Positions 7,864 to 15,578 of a stretch of 38,571 bases of DNA are shown here, piece by piece. How positions within the stretch are numbered: the stretch's first letter is position 1; the number at the start of each line of letters is the position of its first letter. Source of the stretch: a virus. Both the position numbers and the translations under genes were made by a program. The stretch lies in the IMG/VR virus record IMGVR_UViG_3300008117_000319, positions 1 through 38,571 of that record; one strand, 5' to 3'. The notes below the pieces were generated by a model. The model saw only the letters and a program-made list of their open reading frames with translations, had not been told where the DNA came from and did not search any database.

Positions 7864-7946
7864 TTGACTGTAGGGGTGTTAGGAGTTAACTTAACCTTAG
7901 ATACGCCGAAAGGGTATCACTAACACATTCGCTCAAAGGAGGAATT
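7864..7946 (+). promoter_or_regulatory. hsp20 leader: weak promoter, GAAA-loop hairpin and strong ribosome site
   Basis: TTGACT (7864-7869) is followed after 17 bp by a poor -10 (TAACTT, 7887-7892). A small hairpin at 7900-7918 pairs GATAC with GTATC and CC with GG around a GAAA tetraloop, with one bulged G. AAAGGAGG (7936-7943) precedes the ATG. The hairpin could stabilise the mRNA; it does not cover the ribosome site. Confidence 0.4.
7867..7885 (+). repeat. Left arm of an inverted repeat flanking the hsp20 gene
   Basis: ACTGTAGGGGTGTTAGGAG. It matches the reverse complement of 8386-8404 at 18 of 19 positions. It lies in the leader just upstream of hsp20 and overlaps a weak TTGACT box (7864-7869). 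Confidence 0.75.
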
Positions 7947-8375
7947 ATGACACGTACCTTTACTTTTAACTCTGCTTCTCTTAATACACCATGGGCTATT
8001 GGCTTTGATAGTCTATGGGACCGTTTTCATACCATTGAATCGGTTAATAGTGCAAGCAATTATCCCCCATACAACATCGTTAAGCATGATGCTGAGCATT
8101 GGAGCATCGAACTTGCCGTGGCAGGTTTCAAGCGGAATGAACTTGATGTTGAATTGGCTGAGGGAGTTCTTACCATTTCAGCAAAGACAGAAACTTCAGA
8201 AACCGAAGTGGAATATGTCCATCGCGGTTTGGCAAAGCGTGCGTTCACTCGCAAGTGGACACTCGCTGATGATGTAGTTGTTCGTGATGCGTCACTTGTT
8301 GATGGTGTTCTCACCATTGATTTGGAACGCATCGTCCCCGAGGATAAGAAGCCTCGGAAGATTGACATTTTGTAA
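7947..8375 (+). CDS. hsp20: Small heat-shock protein (Hsp20/alpha-crystallin family)
   Basis: 142 residues. The alpha-crystallin domain spans about residues 33-140: NIVKHDAEHWSIELAVAGF, then LTISAKTE, then RKWTLADDVVVRDASLVDGV and LTIDLERIVPE. The C-terminus carries the short PRKIDI motif (I-x-I type) used for oligomer contacts. The family holds unfolding proteins in a refoldable state. Hsp20 genes are common in T4-like cyanophages and relatives and may protect phage proteins or assist assembly. It is monocistronic-looking, with a very strong ribosome site and flanking inverted repeats. Confidence 0.92.
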   Translation: MTRTFTFNSASLNTPWAIGFDSLWDRFHTIESVNSASNYPPYNIVKHDAEHWSIELAVAGFKRNELDVELAEGVLTISAKTETSETEVEYVHRGLAKRAFTRKWTLADDVVVRDASLVDGVLTIDLERIVPEDKKPRKIDIL

Positions 8376-8385
8376 TTAAATAATC

Positions 8386-8404
8386 CTCCTAACACCCTTA
8401 CAGT
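8386..8404 (+). repeat. Right arm of the inverted repeat flanking hsp20
   Basis: CTCCTAACACCCTTACAGT, complement of 7867-7885 with one mismatch, between the hsp20 stop codon and the next ATG. Confidence 0.75.
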
Positions 8405-8414
8405 TGAGTTTATA

Positions 8415-8711
8415 ATGATTAAATGCATCAAGTTAGTTACAGGCGAAGATTTGATTGGTGACGTTGAAGTACAAGGTGATTCACTCACCATCGAAACACC
8501 ATGTGCGGTTGTGCTCATCCCAACCCAAGAACATCAATACTCTGTTGGTCTTGCACCATTTCTTCCGTTTGCTGCCTCCAAGAAGTTTTCATATTCCCGT
8601 GAACATGTTGTGCTGGTATATGAAGCAGCCGACCAATTGAAGAATGAATACAATAGGATTACAGGCAAGGGTATTGTTCTTCCTGAACGCCCAAAGTTAG
8701 AACTAGTCTAA
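8415..8711 (+). CDS. Conserved T4-superfamily protein upstream of gene 43, 98 aa
   Basis: 98 residues beginning MIKCIKLVTGEDLIGDVE, with a conserved-looking PCAVVLIPTQ and a C-terminal NEYNRITGKGIVLPE. Similar short beta-rich proteins occur next to the polymerase gene in T4-like cyanophages; the LVTGEDLIGDV opening recalls small Sm-like barrels, but that is only a pattern impression. Function unknown. It is followed by a terminator-like hairpin and a new promoter. Confidence 0.65.
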   Translation: MIKCIKLVTGEDLIGDVEVQGDSLTIETPCAVVLIPTQEHQYSVGLAPFLPFAASKKFSYSREHVVLVYEAADQLKNEYNRITGKGIVLPERPKLELV

Positions 8712-8717
8712 CACATT

Positions 8718-8743
8718 GAAACCTCTCGGAGACGGGAGGTTTC
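8718..8743 (+). terminator. Terminator-like hairpin with GAGA tetraloop
   Basis: GAAACCTC (8718-8725) pairs with GAGGTTTC (8736-8743). The stem continues by T-G, C-G and G-C to a GAGA tetraloop, giving 11 pairs. No T-tract follows. It separates the small gene from the gene 43 promoter. Confidence 0.65.
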
Positions 8744-8751
8744 CTGCCTAC

Positions 8752-8779
8752 TTGACAAAGTGTGGCATCATGTTATATT
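8752..8779 (+). promoter_or_regulatory. Early promoter for the gene 43 operon
   Basis: TTGACA (8752-8757), 16-bp spacer, TATATT (8774-8779), 43 bases before the polymerase ATG. GGGAGAGG lies just before the start. Confidence 0.75.
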
Positions 8780-8821
8780 TCATACATATCTTAAAAACAT
8801 TCAAGACCCGGGAGAGGTTGA

Positions 8822-11332
8822 ATGAAGAATTTCTACACGAACGTATTACAATATGGTAATAGAATTCTTGTCCGTGAAATTAAAAACGGCAAGCGTGACA
8901 ACCACAAGGTGGAATTCCGCCCCACGATGTTCATTAAGGCGCAGACTGAAACAAAACATAAAAGTTTGTTTGGTGATAATCTAGAGCCTATTCAATTTGG
9001 TGACATCAACGAAGCAAAAGAATTCATGAAGAAATATAAGGAAGTAGAAAACTTCCCCATCTTCGGTAACACTTCTTTTGCCTATCAGTACATCACAGAG
9101 AAATATCCTACTGAGGTTGATTATGATATTAGTCAGCTCACCATCTTCTCACTCGACATTGAGACAGCCTCAGAGAATGGCTTTCCGAGTATTGACAATC
9201 CCATCGAGGAAGTCTTGCTCATCACAGTACAAGATAACAACACAAAGAAGATTACAACCTTTGGCGCAAAAAAGTTTGACATTGAAAACATCAAGCATAT
9301 TTCCAATAAGAACAATTTCGAATATGTGAAGTGTCGTGATGAAGCAGATTTGCTCAGCACATTTCTTCGTTTCTGGCAAGCCACAACTCCTGATGTTGTG
9401 ACAGGGTGGAACACACAGCTATTCGATATGCCTTATCTTCTGGTTCGTATCAAGAGAGTTTTGGGTGAAGATAAAATTAAGGATTTGTCGCCATGGCGTA
9501 TTGTTAATGAACGATACATCACGATGAATGGTCGTGAATTTCTCACGGCTGATATTTTTGGTGTGAGTAGCTTAGATTATTTGGACTTGTATAAGAAGTT
9601 TACATACTCGGCACAAGAAAGTTATAAGCTCGATTATATCGCACAGCAGGAATTGGGAAGAAAGAAACTAGAAACGGAATATGAAACATTCAAGGATCAT
9701 TATACAAATGATTGGCAATCGTTTGTGGAATATAACGTTGTTGACGTAGAACTGGTTGACGCCTTAGAAGATAAGATGAAGTTGATTGAATTGGTTATCA
9801 CGATGGCATATGATGCCAAGTGTAACTTCAATGACATCTTCTCGGCGGTGCGAACCTGGGATTGTATTCTTCACAATCATTTGTGGGCAAAGAATATTAT
9901 TGTTCATCAAAAGGAACATCACGAAGGTAGAACAATTGCCGGTGCCTATGTGAAAGAACCCGTGCCGGGTAAGTATGATTGGGTTGTGAGCTTCGACGCG
10001 GCATCACTATATCCTAGCATCATCATGCAGTATAACATGAGTCCTGAAACAATGGTAACGGGTGCATCACTAGACATCACACCTGAAAAACTTTTGGCAG
10101 GACATACGGAACACGTTGGTCAGCTCCATGACAAGAATGTGGCAATGGCAGCAAATGGCTATTGTTATACACAAACACATCAAGGATTATTCCCAGAAAT
10201 TGTCGAAAAGATTTTCAGTGAACGTGTGTTCTACAAGAAGAAGATGATTGAGGCACAGAAGGAATATGAAAAGACAAAGGATGTTGAACAGGTAAAATTG
10301 ATTTCCAAATATAACAACATTCAAATGGCTCGTAAGATTCAGTTGAATAGTTTATATGGTGCCTGGGCAAATCAATACTTTCGTTTCTATGATGATAGAA
10401 TTGCCGAAGGTATCACGTTGACAGGACAATACATCATTCAACATATTGGTCGAGCATTGAATGATTATCTGAACAAGACATGCGGAACGACTAATGTGGA
10501 GTATACTTTCTATTCCGATACTGATAGTTGTTACATCACATTGGATAAGTTGGTTGAACAACATTTCTCACAGTTGGATAAGAACAAGATTGTGGATGTG
10601 ATTGACAAGTTTTGTAAGGATAAAATTAGTAAGGTGTTATCTCGCGCCTGTGAAGAAATCATGGATGTGACACATGGATACGTGTCGAAGATGGAGTTCA
10701 AACGTGAGGTGATTGCTGATAAGGCAATCTGGGTGGCAAAGAAGCGTTATGCCTTGAACGTCTATGATAGTGAAGGTGTTCGATACAAGGAACCCAAGCT
10801 GAAGGTGCAGGGGCTTGAAATTGTTCGTAGTTCAACCCCTGGGAGTGTCCGTGAATATCTTCGAAACACAGTGAAGATGGCACTGACAAAAACACAAGAT
10901 GAGATTCAAGAGTATATTGCTGACCTTGAACAGAAATTCATGCAGATGACGCCTGAGGAGATTGCATTTCCGCGAAGTGCCAACAATCTCTCCAAGTATC
11001 ATTCACAGGCAACCATATATCAGAAGGCGACACCTATGCATGTTCGAGGTGCACTGTTATACAATCATCACATTAAGTTGAAGAAGTTAGAAAGAAAGTA
11101 TGAGCTAATTAAAGAAGGTGATAAAATCAAGTATTTGTATTTGAAGGAACCCAATCCCATCAAGGAAAACAGCATTGCATTTGTGACATCGTTACCAAAA
11201 GAACTTGACATACATAAGTATGTTGATTATAATACAATGTTCGAAAAGAGTTTTCTAGAACCTATGCGAACCATTCTTGATTGTATGGGTTGGTCAACAC
11301 GAAAAATTGCCACACTAGATGATTTATTCTAA
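8822..11332 (+). CDS. 43: Family B DNA polymerase with proofreading exonuclease (gp43)
   Basis: 836 residues (T4: 898). Exonuclease motifs: ExoI DIE (D112, E114), ExoII in GWNTQLFDMPYL and ExoIII in YNVVDVELVD. Polymerase motifs: A in SFDAASLYPS (D392), B in KIQLNSLYG (K505) and C in SDTDS (D566, D568). All catalytic residues are present and there is no intein or split. It replicates the phage genome tethered to gp45. It heads an operon with uvsX ten bases downstream. Confidence 0.97.
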   Translation: MKNFYTNVLQYGNRILVREIKNGKRDNHKVEFRPTMFIKAQTETKHKSLFGDNLEPIQFGDINEAKEFMKKYKEVENFPIFGNTSFAYQYITEKYPTEVDYDISQLTIFSLDIETASENGFPSIDNPIEEVLLITVQDNNTKKITTFGAKKFDIENIKHISNKNNFEYVKCRDEADLLSTFLRFWQATTPDVVTGWNTQLFDMPYLLVRIKRVLGEDKIKDLSPWRIVNERYITMNGREFLTADIFGVSSLDYLDLYKKFTYSAQESYKLDYIAQQELGRKKLETEYETFKDHYTNDWQSFVEYNVVDVELVDALEDKMKLIELVITMAYDAKCNFNDIFSAVRTWDCILHNHLWAKNIIVHQKEHHEGRTIAGAYVKEPVPGKYDWVVSFDAASLYPSIIMQYNMSPETMVTGASLDITPEKLLAGHTEHVGQLHDKNVAMAANGYCYTQTHQGLFPEIVEKIFSERVFYKKKMIEAQKEYEKTKDVEQVKLISKYNNIQMARKIQLNSLYGAWANQYFRFYDDRIAEGITLTGQYIIQHIGRALNDYLNKTCGTTNVEYTFYSDTDSCYITLDKLVEQHFSQLDKNKIVDVIDKFCKDKISKVLSRACEEIMDVTHGYVSKMEFKREVIADKAIWVAKKRYALNVYDSEGVRYKEPKLKVQGLEIVRSSTPGSVREYLRNTVKMALTKTQDEIQEYIADLEQKFMQMTPEEIAFPRSANNLSKYHSQATIYQKATPMHVRGALLYNHHIKLKKLERKYELIKEGDKIKYLYLKEPNPIKENSIAFVTSLPKELDIHKYVDYNTMFEKSFLEPMRTILDCMGWSTRKIATLDDLF

Positions 11333-11341
11333 GGAGATGCT

Positions 11342-12391
11342 ATGTCATTAATTAACAAGTTACGAAAAAATTCCACAATTCGTGAAACAGAAATCCTAAC
11401 TGAAAGTAAATTCTTTTCAGCAAAGGACATGATTCAAACCCCTGTCCCGATGATTAATGTTGCTCTATCGGGTCGTCTTGATGGTGGTCTTACGCCTGGT
11501 TTAACAGTGTTCGCAGGTCCCTCTAAACACTTTAAGACAGCGTTCGCCATGCTTCTTGCGAAGTCATATTTGGAAAAATATGAGGATGCAGCCATTCTGT
11601 TCTATGATTCAGAGTTTGGCGCACCCGCGGGATACTTCAAGAGCTTCGGTATTGATACCGACCGCGTGATCCACACACCGATTACCGATATTGAGCAACT
11701 CAAACATGATATGATGTCACAGATTAACAACATTGAACGTGGTGAGCATGTCATCATCATTGTTGATTCTGTTGGTAACTTGGCATCAAAGAAAGAAGTT
11801 GAAGATGCACTGGAAGGAAAGAGTGTGGCAGACATGACCAGAGCCAAGCAGCTCAAGAGTCTGTTCCGCATGTGTACACCCCACTTAACCATCAAGGACA
11901 TTCCCATGGTGGTTGTGAATCACACATACAAGGAAATTGGTATGTTCCCGAAGGACATTGTATCAGGCGGTACAGGCATCTATTACTCAGCCGATAACAT
12001 CTTCATCATTGGTCGTCAGCAAGAGAAGGATGCTGATGGTCTCACGGGATACAACTTCATCATCAATGTTGAGAAGTCTCGCTTTGTTCGTGAAAAGAGT
12101 AAGATTCCTGTTGAGGTATCATTTGAAGGGGGTATTAGCACATGGTCAGGATTATTGGATGTGGCACTTGAATCTGGACATGTCGTGAAGCCCGCAAATG
12201 GTTGGTATCAAAAGAAGGGAGAAGAAAAGAAGCATCGCTTAAATGACACATACACCCGGGAATTCTGGATGTCTATTCTTTCGGATAGCACGTTCAGAGA
12301 TTGGATTAAAACACATTATGCCATTTCCAACTCGTCCCTAGTGGCAGAATTTACTGATGAACTCATTCAAGAGGAATATGACAATGCCTAA
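11342..12391 (+). CDS. uvsX: RecA-like recombinase UvsX
   Basis: 349 residues. Walker A is GPSKHFKT (59-66), the form typical of UvsX. A DSEFGAP motif and the Walker B strand VIIIVDSVGNL follow, and VVNHTYKEIG resembles the UvsX L2 region. UvsX catalyses strand exchange for recombination-dependent replication and repair. It lies in the gene 43-uvsX-41 run with AAGGAG before the ATG. Confidence 0.95.
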   Translation: MSLINKLRKNSTIRETEILTESKFFSAKDMIQTPVPMINVALSGRLDGGLTPGLTVFAGPSKHFKTAFAMLLAKSYLEKYEDAAILFYDSEFGAPAGYFKSFGIDTDRVIHTPITDIEQLKHDMMSQINNIERGEHVIIIVDSVGNLASKKEVEDALEGKSVADMTRAKQLKSLFRMCTPHLTIKDIPMVVVNHTYKEIGMFPKDIVSGGTGIYYSADNIFIIGRQQEKDADGLTGYNFIINVEKSRFVREKSKIPVEVSFEGGISTWSGLLDVALESGHVVKPANGWYQKKGEEKKHRLNDTYTREFWMSILSDSTFRDWIKTHYAISNSSLVAEFTDELIQEEYDNA

Positions 12392-12722
12392 TTTTATTGT
12401 CCAGAAAAACGAAAAGTTTAAAGAAAGTAATACCGCAGAATTTTATATTGAAATTGATGAAGGCACCTTCCAGGGATTGTCATTTGTGTTTGGTCCTGTT
12501 GAATTTTTAGGTGAAGATGAAGAAGGAAATGGTCGTGTTAAGTTTGATTATCACTTGTTAGAAACTCCTGAGTTTGTTATCTTAGAAGAACATCGTGAGC
12601 AGATTGAAACTGAAATTGGTTTAGTTTTACACAAGATTCTTGAAGATATGGCTAAAAACACTGACGGGGAGCAAACAGATGAAATTGGAACAGGTGATAC
12701 TGAACAATCTACTGAAGGATGA
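12384..12722 (+). CDS. Small acidic protein between uvsX and 41 (gene 40 position), 112 aa
   Basis: 112 residues, beginning MPNFIVQKNEKFKE, with a FEFLGEDEEG-like acidic middle (VEFLGEDEEGNGRV) and an acidic, low-complexity tail. It overlaps uvsX at the start and gene 41 by 44 bases at the end. In T4 this slot holds gene 40, linked to head-vertex assembly, but I see no clear sequence match, so only position supports that name. The start at 12384 has GAGG about 10 bases upstream. Confidence 0.55.
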   Translation: MPNFIVQKNEKFKESNTAEFYIEIDEGTFQGLSFVFGPVEFLGEDEEGNGRVKFDYHLLETPEFVILEEHREQIETEIGLVLHKILEDMAKNTDGEQTDEIGTGDTEQSTEG

Positions 12723-14073
12723 AACATATCTTCGTAAAGTTATTCCTTTTTTAAAGGATGAGTATTTCATAGATGCAACTGAAAAGAAGGTGTTTCAAAC
12801 GATTAATTCTTTTGTGGGGGAGTATAACGCTTCCCCCACAATTGAAGCCGTACACATCTCATTACAGAATGACAAAACAATTCGTGAAGATGAGTATGAG
12901 AGAATTGTAGAACTTGTCAATTCATTTCAAAGTGATGCTGAGAAGAATAAAGAATGGTTATTGAATGAGACCGAAACGTTTTGTAAGGACAAGGCGGTGT
13001 ATAACGCCATTGTTCAATCCATTCAAATCATTGATGGTAAGAATGATAAACTGACATCTGATGCCATTCCTGAAATTCTCAAGGATGCCTTAGCCATTAG
13101 TTTTGATAATAGTGTGGGACATGATTATCTTGATGATAGTGAAACTCGGTATGATTTCTATCATCGTGTGGAAGAAAAGATTCCTTTCGACTTGGATTTT
13201 TTCAACAAGATTACAAAGGGTGGATTGTCCAATAAGACATTGAACATTGCACTGGCAGGTACAGGCGTAGGTAAGAGTTTGTTCATGTGTCACGTTGCAG
13301 CAGGCGCCTTGAGTCAAGGGAAAAATGTTCTGTACATCACGATGGAAATGGCGGAAGAAAAGATTGCAGAACGTATTGACGCCAATTTGATGAATGTCAC
13401 AATGGATGATTTGAAGAATCTTCCGAAGCAAATGTTTGATGACAGAATTAGTCGTATCAAAAACAAGACGGAAGGAAAACTCATCATTAAAGAATATCCT
13501 ACAGCTTCAGCACATGCAGGACATTTTCGAGCATTGTTGAATGAGTTGAGTTTAAAGAAGGATTTCCGTCCGGATTTGATTTTCATTGATTACTTGAACA
13601 TTTGTGCTAGTAGTCGTTTCAAAATGTCTGGGAGCGTGAACAGTTACATTTACATCAAGGGTATTGCAGAAGAACTTCGTGGATTGGCTGTGGAATTCAA
13701 TGTACCTATCGTATCAGCAACTCAAACAACACGAACGGGATATTCCAATAGTGATGTGGAATTGACTGACACATCAGAATCATTTGGATTGCCGGCAACA
13801 GCCGACTTCATGTTCGCCTTGATTTCCACAGAAGATTTGCAGAAGTTGGATCAAATCATGATAAAACAATTGAAGAACAGATATGCCGATCCTAATCATC
13901 ATAAGCGATTTGTGATTGGCGTTGACCGCGCTAAAATGAAGTTGTTCGATTTGGACATGTCAGCACAAAAAATGGTTTTGAAAAATGACACACCCTCATC
14001 AAGTCAGGAGTCAAAGCCTAATTTTGTCACATCGAAAACGTTCTCACGAAACTTTGAAAGTATTAAAATATAA
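12679..14073 (+). CDS. 41: Replicative DnaB-like helicase (gp41)
   Basis: 464 residues. The C-terminal RecA-like domain carries Walker A GTGVGKS (194-200), the Walker B strand LIFIDYLN (D304), and SATQTTR as the H3-like motif. The N-terminal half is helical, as in gp41/DnaB. The helicase unwinds DNA 5'-3' on the lagging strand and works with primase gp61. The start at 12679 has GGGGAG about 8 bases upstream; a longer frame from 12640 lacks a site. The stop codon lies within a late promoter. Confidence 0.93.
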   Translation: MKLEQVILNNLLKDETYLRKVIPFLKDEYFIDATEKKVFQTINSFVGEYNASPTIEAVHISLQNDKTIREDEYERIVELVNSFQSDAEKNKEWLLNETETFCKDKAVYNAIVQSIQIIDGKNDKLTSDAIPEILKDALAISFDNSVGHDYLDDSETRYDFYHRVEEKIPFDLDFFNKITKGGLSNKTLNIALAGTGVGKSLFMCHVAAGALSQGKNVLYITMEMAEEKIAERIDANLMNVTMDDLKNLPKQMFDDRISRIKNKTEGKLIIKEYPTASAHAGHFRALLNELSLKKDFRPDLIFIDYLNICASSRFKMSGSVNSYIYIKGIAEELRGLAVEFNVPIVSATQTTRTGYSNSDVELTDTSESFGLPATADFMFALISTEDLQKLDQIMIKQLKNRYADPNHHKRFVIGVDRAKMKLFDLDMSAQKMVLKNDTPSSSQESKPNFVTSKTFSRNFESIKI

Positions 14074-14076
14074 ATA
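14069..14076 (+). promoter_or_regulatory. T4-type late promoter octamer TATAAATA
   Basis: TATAAATAG overlaps the stop of gene 41, 30 bases before the ATG of the HExxH protein. T4 late promoters are read by the phage sigma factor gp55 with gp33 and gp45. A similar AGTGGTGTCTT stretch follows here and in the 16461 promoter (AGTAGTGTCTT). Confidence 0.65.
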
Positions 14077-14105
14077 GAGAGTGGTGTCTTAACCCAGGGG
14101 GAATT

Positions 14106-14789
14106 ATGTATCTGGCTAGTAAGCTACACAAAGAAATAAATACTCATTTTTCACCCGATGAGATTATTGGTAGTGAGCTGACGTATGCGCAGATAAGTAG
14201 AAGAATGAATAAAATTCTTCGCCCTCTGGGTGCCAAAGGAAAAGTGGTTCGAGATGACAATTTAAAGAGTAAGTCTAACTCCCGTCAATACTATTCCTTT
14301 TCGGGGTACTATGACACAGAGGCGACAGGTATTCCCATTGTGATTAATGTTCACTTTGCGTCGAATAGAAAAACCTTTTCGTTTACTCGGGCGCGGTACA
14401 ATGGATTCATGTTCATGTTGTCACAGATTATTCAACATGAATTCATCCATAAAAGTCAATATGAGTTTCGTCCAGAACACTCGGAACGTTTAGTGAAGGT
14501 GTATCACTCAGATAAGTTGTCGAAAAAGCGGTTAAAGCAAATAGAATATTTAAGTTCATGGTGTGAGATTGAGGCATATGCCCATGACATCGCCATGGAA
14601 ATTAATCAATATTATCCAACGTCGAATCCGTCAACCATTTTGAAGCATATTGATGGACATAGAAAATTGTATAGTTACAAGTTCTATAAAGATGCCTTCA
14701 AGGGAACAGACTGGGATAGACTGAAAAAATCATTAATGCGGAAAATCTGGCGTTGGCTCCCCTCAGCACAGGGGTTTCAAGCCGTGTAA
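14106..14789 (+). CDS. Putative zinc metallopeptidase (HExxH) of unknown role
   Basis: 227 residues with HEFIH (H111, E112, H115), the zinc-binding and catalytic motif of many metallopeptidases, within a helix-like stretch SQIIQHEFIHKSQYEF. A candidate third ligand lies in SSWCEIEAYAHD (E154/E156 or H160). The N-terminus is basic and polar, with no signal peptide. It is preceded by a T4-type late promoter and a GGGGGAATT ribosome site. It may act in head maturation, host modification or lysis. The motif is clear; the function is not known. Confidence 0.55.
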   Translation: MYLASKLHKEINTHFSPDEIIGSELTYAQISRRMNKILRPLGAKGKVVRDDNLKSKSNSRQYYSFSGYYDTEATGIPIVINVHFASNRKTFSFTRARYNGFMFMLSQIIQHEFIHKSQYEFRPEHSERLVKVYHSDKLSKKRLKQIEYLSSWCEIEAYAHDIAMEINQYYPTSNPSTILKHIDGHRKLYSYKFYKDAFKGTDWDRLKKSLMRKIWRWLPSAQGFQAV

Positions 14790-14812
14790 GTTGTTGTAAA
14801 ATAAGCACTTAG
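14786..14812 (+). repeat. 27-bp promoter-upstream element, copy 2
   Basis: GTAAGTTGTTG, TAAA, ATAAGCACTTAG. It starts inside the last codons of the HExxH gene and ends 8 bp before TTGACA. The flanks also form a broken stem: TCAAGCC (14777-14783) pairs with GGCTTGA including the -35 box. Confidence 0.75.
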
Positions 14813-14820
14813 CGGAGGGC

Positions 14821-14849
14821 TTGACAAATCCCCCAAATGGTGTTATATT
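14821..14849 (+). promoter_or_regulatory. Early sigma70-like promoter
   Basis: TTGACA (14821-14826), 17-bp spacer, TATATT (14844-14849), about 40 bases before a small ORF. Confidence 0.75.
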
Positions 14850-14889
14850 TAAAGAGTAACACATTCAAAACTAAACCGAGGGTTCGACA

Positions 14890-15066
14890 ATGACGCAAAA
14901 TGTGCAGGACCCTGAGGATGAGGCGGTTACAGTAACCGGACGATTCTGGGCAGAAGTGGATTTAGATGAGCAAGAATATCTAGACCGGCTGGCCAGTTTC
15001 GGAGAAGGATACTATGACTTTTCCACATTATCAGGAGAAGGAAGTGGTGAAATGAGTTTAGCATAG
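14890..15066 (+). CDS. Small acidic hypothetical protein, 58 aa
   Basis: A 58-residue ORF between two strong promoters, starting MTQNVQDPEDEAVTV and ending GEGSGEMSLA. It is very acidic, a common trait of early phage inhibitor proteins and DNA mimics, though 58 residues give no family signal. CGAGGG lies 10-15 bases upstream of the ATG. It fills the space between its promoter and the next one exactly. Confidence 0.5.
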   Translation: MTQNVQDPEDEAVTVTGRFWAEVDLDEQEYLDRLASFGEGYYDFSTLSGEGSGEMSLA

Positions 15067-15068
15067 GC

Positions 15069-15097
15069 TTGACAAACGGTACTACTTGTAGTATATT
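15069..15097 (+). promoter_or_regulatory. Early sigma70-like promoter
   Basis: TTGACA (15069-15074), 17-bp spacer, TATATT (15092-15097). It drives the 107-residue basic protein. It lacks the 27-bp upstream element. Confidence 0.75.
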
Positions 15098-15140
15098 TAA
15101 GTTGTAGGTGAAAACTCTAACTTTCTCAGGAGGCTACATT

Positions 15141-15464
15141 ATGCGTAATTCAGACAAGGTCAACTTCGTTGGTTTCTCTACTGGTGGCAAGGGCTGCAAC
15201 GGCACGAAGGTTCGCTTCGCGGTCGAGAAGGTTCGTCGCAGTAAGGTGCTTCAGAAGATTGGCGCAACTAACATCATTTGGCATGCTCTTCCCGAGGCGA
15301 TGACGAAGGCGGATGCTGTCAACTATCTTCAGAATCAGACCACTTCGCTCAGCCTCGACCAGGTACAGCAGGAGGCGGTGGCGCGTGCCACCAATCGTCT
15401 GATCCCTAAGACCAAGACGGCGCCTGCGCCTAAGGCGGCTTCGAAGGCGAAGCGTAGCAAGTAA
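15141..15464 (+). CDS. Small basic protein, 107 aa
   Basis: 107 residues with a Lys/Ala/Pro-rich basic tail (TKTAPAPKAASKAKRSK) and a folded-looking N-terminal part rich in Gly and Lys (VGFSTGGKGCNGTKVRFAV). The basic tail suggests nucleic-acid binding. The start at 15141 has CAGGAGG (15127-15133); a GTG at 15108 lies too close to the -10. Codon use is GC-richer than in its neighbours, hinting at high expression or recent acquisition. No family recognised. Confidence 0.55.
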   Translation: MRNSDKVNFVGFSTGGKGCNGTKVRFAVEKVRRSKVLQKIGATNIIWHALPEAMTKADAVNYLQNQTTSLSLDQVQQEAVARATNRLIPKTKTAPAPKAASKAKRSK

Positions 15465-15478
15465 AGTATAAAAAGGTT

Positions 15479-15504
15479 TACGGTTATCCTAATTGAAAAC
15501 CGTA
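15479..15504 (+). terminator. Terminator-like hairpin
   Basis: TACGGTT (15479-15485) pairs with AACCGTA (15498-15504); the right arm is followed by TTTCATTATAT. It lies 14 bases after the stop of the basic protein. Confidence 0.5.
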
Positions 15505-15516
15505 TTTCATTATATG

Positions 15517-15547
15517 ATTGTTAGATGCACCGCCACAATCTAACAAT
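15517..15547 (+). promoter_or_regulatory. 10-bp perfect inverted repeat upstream of the HTH gene
   Basis: ATTGTTAGAT (15517-15526) and ATCTAACAAT (15538-15547) around an 11-nt loop, just before TTGACT (15550-15555). No good -10 follows at the right distance. It could be an operator or mRNA hairpin for the winged-helix gene 31 bases downstream. Confidence 0.45.
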
Positions 15548-15578
15548 TCTTGACTTGTGTGGCAATAGGAGATTTACC

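Noticed and set aside
12384-12722. Naming the small uvsX-41 gene as T4 gene 40
   Set aside because: Only position supports it; no sequence feature of gp40 was recognised, so no gene symbol is given.
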